NCBI GenBank assembly: GCA_026706425.1
Contig: JAPOYW010000635.1
Coordinates: forward strand, 1 to 8,971
Source of the DNA: Gammaproteobacteria bacterium
GTDB lineage: Bacteria; Pseudomonadota; Gammaproteobacteria; Pseudomonadales; Azotimanducaceae
Direction: 5' to 3'
Length of the DNA stretch: 8,971 nucleotides
A program made the translations under genes and the position numbers. This document shows, piece after piece, positions 5,613-8,971 of this stretch. The notes beneath the pieces were generated by a model. It worked only from the letters and a program-made list of their open reading frames with translations, was not told the origin of the DNA and ran no database searches. Within the stretch, counting starts at the first letter, position 1, and every line of letters starts with the position of its first letter.

Positions 5613-7591
5613 ACGACCGCCGCCCGGATGTCGGCATCGACTCGGAGCGCATCGCAAAGCCCTCGGGCCTCTTTCTCCACATGGCGTAGGTGGGCGGTAA
5701 GCAACACCGGCCTGCCAATTTCGCTGCGGGGGTCTGCATCGTGTGTCTCGGACTCCCCACCGTGTTCCCCCTCCCGTGCGTCTGCCGGCTCTCCGTCTGA
5801 CCGAGGTTGGCGAAAAACGGCCTTCGGGATGTCCTTGGTGTCTCCGGTGAAGCCCATTGCTTCGGTGTACCCTCCTGCGCCGGTGTCGGCGAGGAGTACG
5901 AGCCCGGGCCAGGGATCTTGGATCAGTCGAATCCAGCCGGGCGGCACCGCGCTAGCCGTTCCGTCCACATGTCGCCACTGGGGGTCGCGAACGAAGACGG
6001 ATTGTTGCTGCTTACCCAGTTTCTTGAGCCAGTCTCTGGCTGCGCTGATCGGCACCGGGCACAGCTCCTCCGCCTCAGCATGGGGCGGCGTGTTGCCGAT
6101 ACTGGACATATCCCGCCAGAAAACGCGCACGTCGGCGTCGTCGGCGTCGCGAATGTACGGAGAGATGTCGACATCGAAGCCCGTGAGATCTGGATCCGTG
6201 TCGAAGAGATCGTCGAGGTCTTTCCGGCGAATCACCCTGAGCGGCGGGTCGATGTCTCCTGCCGGCGGCAGCCTCGCAGGAGCTGCGTCCGTCAGTGTTC
6301 GCAGTCGCATGCGCGCCGCCTTCATGTCACCGGTCGAATACGGGAGCGCGAGAGTATCGGCGTCCTTGGCGTCCTTGGCTCTTGCCAGAACGTCCAACCA
6401 GCGTACGTCGGCCCCTTCGAGCTCCGCATAGCGGTTGGCGCGACCGAAGCGCTGCACCATGGAGGACCAAGGAGCGAGTTCCGTCCACAGAACTGCGGCA
6501 GAGAAGTCGACGCCCGCTTCCACGGCCTGGGTCGCGACCACGATCACGTCGGAGGGCCCGCAGTGCCCGTCCATGACCTTTTCAAGTTCTCGCTGGCGGT
6601 CGGCGGGACGAAAACGGCCATGCACCAATGCGAGATCCGGGGGAGTCGCCGTGCTCTTCATCTCCTTGACGAGGGCGGCATGGACATCCTGCGCCCGCTT
6701 TACCCCATTGAGGATGACCAAGGTCACGTGTCCACGCCGATGGGATCGGCGAACGGAACGAGCAAGGTCGTCAACATATTCCTTGATGTCGGTCGCCTTG
6801 CTTGATTCGGGTGCCACCGAGGCAAGAGTCAGCGTTTTCTTCGCGTTCGCCAGCCGCCGAAGGCGATCACCCGGTTCCTGCGAAGGGTCGACTCGCCTCA
6901 GCTTGTTGGAGTTCTCGGCGGGCGCGGGGAAGTCCACGGTCTTGAGCCATTCCGGCTCCAGCGTCGCCGATATCCAGAGGCTGCGGGCGGAACTGGCATG
7001 GGCGTGGCCAGCGTCTCCCTGGTTCACGCTGTCGTCTCGCCTGAAGGCTTCCAGTTGAGCCGAGGTCGCGCGGCCCGCTCCCATGAGTTGTACTTCGTCG
7101 AAGACCCACTGCGTGTCCGTATGGAGCAGCGCGAACTCCATGGGCCAGACCGTGCGGGAGGAGGCATAGCCGCGCATGAGGGCACGGCTGAGCAGCATGT
7201 CCTGAGTGCCGACGATGACCGCCGGGAGTTCGGGCCATTCAAGCCATCTGCCGGACTCTACGCCGCCCATGAGGACGTGAACGTCGCCCGGACCAGGAAG
7301 GAGCCCTTCTCCCATGCCTCGGTCGTTCAGCCTGTCGAACCACCCTCGAGCCGCGCTCGCGGTCTGTTCGACCAGCGCCCTCATCGGAAGACACCAGACG
7401 AGCCGGCGCGGAGTCGTCACCGGCTCGCGCAGTCGATGCGCAGCCCAGCCCAGGGTGACGCCGGCCGTCTTGCCGGATCCCGTGGGGGCGATCAGCACAT
7501 CCGGCCACGGATCCGTCGCGAATCGGCGTTGCCAGCGGTCCGGTAGGATTGGCCGGCCGAATGCGCAGCTATAGAGATCTGCGGTTTTCAC
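5444..7591 (-). CDS. cas3: Cas3 helicase (type I-G), frameshifted before its HD motif
   Basis: Superfamily 2 helicase of Cas3, recruited to unwind target DNA after R-loop formation. Counting from the GTG at 7589-7591, motifs appear in order: APTGSGKT (Walker A, about 35-42), WCLPMRALVEQ (motif Ia), WVFDEVQLM with DEVQ at about 165-168 (motif II), WISATLEP (motif III), VVATQAVEAGVDFSAAV (motif V) and VQRFGRANR (motif VI). The frame then enters the HD domain at LLTAHLRHVEKEAR. It loses sense after RVDADIRAAVVR, ending in an Arg/Pro/Ser-rich run with a stop at 5444-5446. That tail is out-of-frame reading of the HD part. The start is uncertain: the GTG gives VKTADLYSCAFGRPILPDRW, which fits the usual short lead before WQRR. 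An in-frame TTG at 7649-7651 is possible, but its GGGGAG abuts it with no spacing. It is the first gene of the operon. Confidence 0.9.
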   Translation of the reverse strand: MKTADLYSCAFGRPILPDRWQRRFATDPWPDVLIAPTGSGKTAGVTLGWAAHRLREPVTTPRRLVWCLPMRALVEQTASAARGWFDRLNDRGMGEGLLPGPGDVHVLMGGVESGRWLEWPELPAVIVGTQDMLLSRALMRGYASSRTVWPMEFALLHTDTQWVFDEVQLMGAGRATSAQLEAFRRDDSVNQGDAGHAHASSARSLWISATLEPEWLKTVDFPAPAENSNKLRRVDPSQEPGDRLRRLANAKKTLTLASVAPESSKATDIKEYVDDLARSVRRSHRRGHVTLVILNGVKRAQDVHAALVKEMKSTATPPDLALVHGRFRPADRQRELEKVMDGHCGPSDVIVVATQAVEAGVDFSAAVLWTELAPWSSMVQRFGRANRYAELEGADVRWLDVLARAKDAKDADTLALPYSTGDMKAARMRLRTLTDAAPARLPPAGDIDPPLRVIRRKDLDDLFDTDPDLTGFDVDISPYIRDADDADVRVFWRDMSSIGNTPPHAEAEELCPVPISAARDWLKKLGKQQQSVFVRDPQWRHVDGTASAVPPGWIRLIQDPWPGLVLLADTGAGGYTEAMGFTGDTKDIPKAVFRQPRSDGEPADAREGEHGGESETHDADPRSEIGRPVLLTAHLRHVEKEARGLCDALRVDADIRAAVVRPHGGMIWGRCMTTFRKPCAGVFPRGRPSTGPSPRRSNRISATVGRTSVTNSHPR

Positions 7592-7707
7592 ATGGGGAAT
7601 CCAGTGTTGCTGATCCGCCGCAGCTACCCTTGCGCACGTCGCAAGAGGCAACTCCCCAGCGGCGTGGCGTCCCGGAGGACGACACTGTTAGTCTTAGCTA
7701 CGCGTGC

Positions 7708-7727
7708 GGCCATCGTACGCCATCGTA
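7708..7727. repeat. Short tandem direct repeat upstream of cas3
   Basis: GCCATCGTA occurs at 7709-7717 and again at 7719-7727, a 10-bp period close to one helical turn. It lies 118-137 bp upstream of the likely cas3 GTG, in the only intergenic space before the operon. It could be an operator or part of a promoter, or chance in a short GC-rich region. I see no convincing -35/-10 pair around it. Confidence 0.35.
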
Positions 7728-7761
7728 TTCGTCGCATGTGTCAGATCCCGAAACGCCGACT

Positions 7762-7870
7762 GGTCGACTCGGCTCCAACCCCAACGGCACCAGCGACGTC
7801 GACGATGGCGTTCTCCCCCCACTCGAAGCCGTCGGTCGACTCGGCTCCAACCCCAACGGCGCCAGCGACG
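7762..7870. repeat. Two 37-bp direct repeats with a 35-bp spacer (CRISPR-like or tandem duplication)
   Basis: Copy 1 is 7762-7798 and copy 2 is 7834-7870. They are identical except A at 7789 versus G at 7861. Both begin GGTCGACTCGGCTCCAACC, and the similarity ends sharply at each side. The 35-bp interval (7799-7833) gives a 72-bp period, as in a one-spacer CRISPR unit, and it lies between a type I-G cas3 and its neighbour. Against this, the repeat has only 4-bp terminal inverted arms (GTCG...CGAC), no GAAAC-type end and no third copy at the expected period. The interval also vaguely resembles the 3' end of the adjacent gene (shared TTCGAG and GGAG-like bits), which would suit a decayed tandem duplication. 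Copy 2 ends 4 bp from the neighbouring gene's stop. The repeat is certain; its identity is not. Confidence 0.6.
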
Positions 7871-7874
7871 GGCG

Positions 7875-8971
7875 TCAGGCCCGCTCCACCTCGAACGCCG
7901 CGACGTTGCGCGACGTCCGGCTGAACTCCACCCCGATCAGGTGGATCGGCTCGCTCGAGGTTCGGTACTTGTCCGCGTAGCGCCGCTCCTTCAACTGAGC
8001 CATCGCCGAACCCTCGCCGCCCATCTCCACCACCTTGAACTCGAAAAGGTACACGTTGCCGTTGAACCGCACGGCCATGTCGATGCGACCGTGGTTGGTG
8101 CCGTCCTCCACGCGCACGTCCAACCCCAAGGATGCGAAGTAGGAGTAGAACACGCTTGCGTAGAACCCCTCGTAGCGGGCGATGTCGTTGCTTGTGTACC
8201 ACTCGTAAGGGATGCTGGCGAAGAAAGCGTGGAAGAGATCCTCTAGACCTGCGAAGTCGTTCGCCTCCAGAAGGTCGTAGAGCCTGTCGCCGTTGCGCTG
8301 CTGCGCCGACGCGTTCCTCACCAGGTGGCGGAGTAGGTGTTCGTTCAGGCTCTCGCGCACCTCCCGGTTCGGATAGCCGAGCCGGTAGCGGATCCTGCCG
8401 CCCCGGTTCGCTTCCTCGGCGACGGTCAGGTAGCCCGTCTGGAACAGCAGCGCTTCCGGCGCGATGTCGTCCACATCGAACGTCGATAGCAGTGCCTCGC
8501 TGGCCCTCATGCTGTCCAGCGACACGGCGCTCACGCCGCGTCGCCGCAACGTGTCGATCAGGAACGTCGGCGATCCGGTCTCGAACCAGTGCGCCTTGAA
8601 CTCGCGGGTGTCGAACAGCAGCAGGATGTCGAACGGGTTGTAGACCCTCTCGTCGCCGCGCCAACTGTAGCCGTTGTACCAGTCGCGGACCTGCTCCCGG
8701 TCCAGGCCGGCGAGCTCCGGCGCGAACACGGTGTCGAGATCCGCTTCGGTGTAGCCGCAGAGGGCCGAGTACCGCGGACTCAGCGTGATGTCCTTGAGGT
8801 TGTTGAGGCCGGAGAACAGGCTCACCTTAGAGAACTTGCTGACGCCGGTGATGAAGCTGAAGCGGATGTGCGCGTCGCGGTCCTTGATGACTGCGTAGAG
8901 GCCGCGCAGGAAGTCGCGGTTGGCGCGGGCGACCTCGGGCACGTCCAGCGCGTCCAGAATCGGCTTGTCGT
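7875..8971 (-). CDS. DUF1703 / PD-(D/E)XK nuclease-superfamily protein with AAA-ATPase-like N-terminus (5' truncated by window)
   Basis: The frame is open from the right edge (first full codon 8967-8969) and reads DKPILDALDVPEVARANRDF, then FSFITGVSKFSKVSLFSGLN and YSALCGYTEADLD. It continues with WYNGYSW, VYNPFDILLLF and FETGSPTFLI. These blocks mark the AAA-ATPase-like domain of this family, whose Walker A lies beyond the window. The last third is a PD-(D/E)XK fold: GRIDMAVRFNGNVYLFEFKV supplies Asp and the E-x-K pair, and QLKERRYADKY supplies a following Gln-Lys helix. The protein ends EVERA at 7875. The family is widespread, often in many copies per genome, and is loosely linked to mobile or defence regions. 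Its substrate is not established to my knowledge. About 364 residues are visible. It is on the same strand and upstream of cas3 but separated by 283 bp, so it is probably not in the operon. Confidence 0.85.
   Translation of the reverse strand, partial: DKPILDALDVPEVARANRDFLRGLYAVIKDRDAHIRFSFITGVSKFSKVSLFSGLNNLKDITLSPRYSALCGYTEADLDTVFAPELAGLDREQVRDWYNGYSWRGDERVYNPFDILLLFDTREFKAHWFETGSPTFLIDTLRRRGVSAVSLDSMRASEALLSTFDVDDIAPEALLFQTGYLTVAEEANRGGRIRYRLGYPNREVRESLNEHLLRHLVRNASAQQRNGDRLYDLLEANDFAGLEDLFHAFFASIPYEWYTSNDIARYEGFYASVFYSYFASLGLDVRVEDGTNHGRIDMAVRFNGNVYLFEFKVVEMGGEGSAMAQLKERRYADKYRTSSEPIHLIGVEFSRTSRNVAAFEVERA

Noticed and set aside
5604..5626. Programmed -1 ribosomal frameshifting as a cause of the cas3, csb2 and small-gene frame changes.
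   Set aside because: The sign fits, but none of the three sites has an X-XXY-YYZ slippery heptamer. Three unrelated genes using recoding at unconserved places is less likely than indels.
6886..6895. A match to the first ten bases of the 37-bp repeat (GGTCGACTCG) inside cas3.
   Set aside because: The match ends after ten bases and lies in conserved-frame coding sequence. It is compatible with chance in GC-rich DNA.
7714..7750. Possible minus-strand promoter with CTGACA as -35 and TACGAT as -10 upstream of cas3.
   Set aside because: The two TACGAT copies lie 11 and 21 bp from CTGACA, neither near 17 bp, so the pair is not convincing.
7741..8664. A 307-codon minus-strand frame in which the 37-bp repeats encode VAGAVGVGAEST twice.
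   Set aside because: It overlaps the DUF1703/PD-(D/E)XK gene out of frame for most of its length and is low-complexity. The peptide repeat simply reflects the DNA repeat.

Overview
The window is GC-rich bacterial DNA. Every gene I can support lies on the minus strand, so transcription runs right to left. Codon choice, alternative TTG/GTG starts and flanking families (a phytanoyl-CoA dioxygenase-like enzyme and a DUF1703/PD-(D/E)XK protein with an AAA-ATPase-like N-terminus) fit a GC-rich environmental bacterium. The phylum cannot be fixed from this window.

The centre (about 674-7591) is a CRISPR-Cas interference operon of type I-G (formerly I-U). In transcription order it holds cas3 (helicase then HD nuclease), csx17 (Cas8-like large subunit), csb1 (Cas7) and csb2 (Cas5-Cas6-like). 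This is the gene order I recall for the Geobacter-type I-G locus. Genes overlap or nearly touch, as in one polycistronic mRNA. No cas4-cas1 or cas2 follows csb2, and no full CRISPR array is visible.

The operon is not intact as written. csb1 is reduced to its C-terminal third (97 codons), yet it keeps a Shine-Dalgarno and a start overlapping the csx17 stop. cas3 changes frame inside its HD domain. csb2 changes frame about 80 codons before its true end. A small uncharacterised gene after csb2 (225-616) also changes frame. All three frame changes have the same sign and each is repaired by one extra G in a G run. That points to sequencing indels as strongly as to gene decay. The csb1 loss cannot be explained that way.

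Right of cas3 (7592-7874) is a 283-bp intergenic stretch. It contains two 37-bp direct repeats, one mismatch apart, separated by 35 bp. This has CRISPR-like geometry but lacks other hallmarks. The right edge (7875-8971) holds the C-terminal part of a DUF1703/PD-(D/E)XK protein, and the left edge (1-198) holds the N-terminus of a PhyH-family dioxygenase.

In an intact I-G system the Csb2 Cas6-like part would process crRNA. Csb1 would coat the crRNA, Csx17 would recognise target DNA, and Cas3 would unwind and degrade it. Without the Csb1 N-terminus a normal Cascade backbone should not form. The locus is therefore probably inactive, unless a full Csb1 is encoded elsewhere or the deletion is an assembly error.
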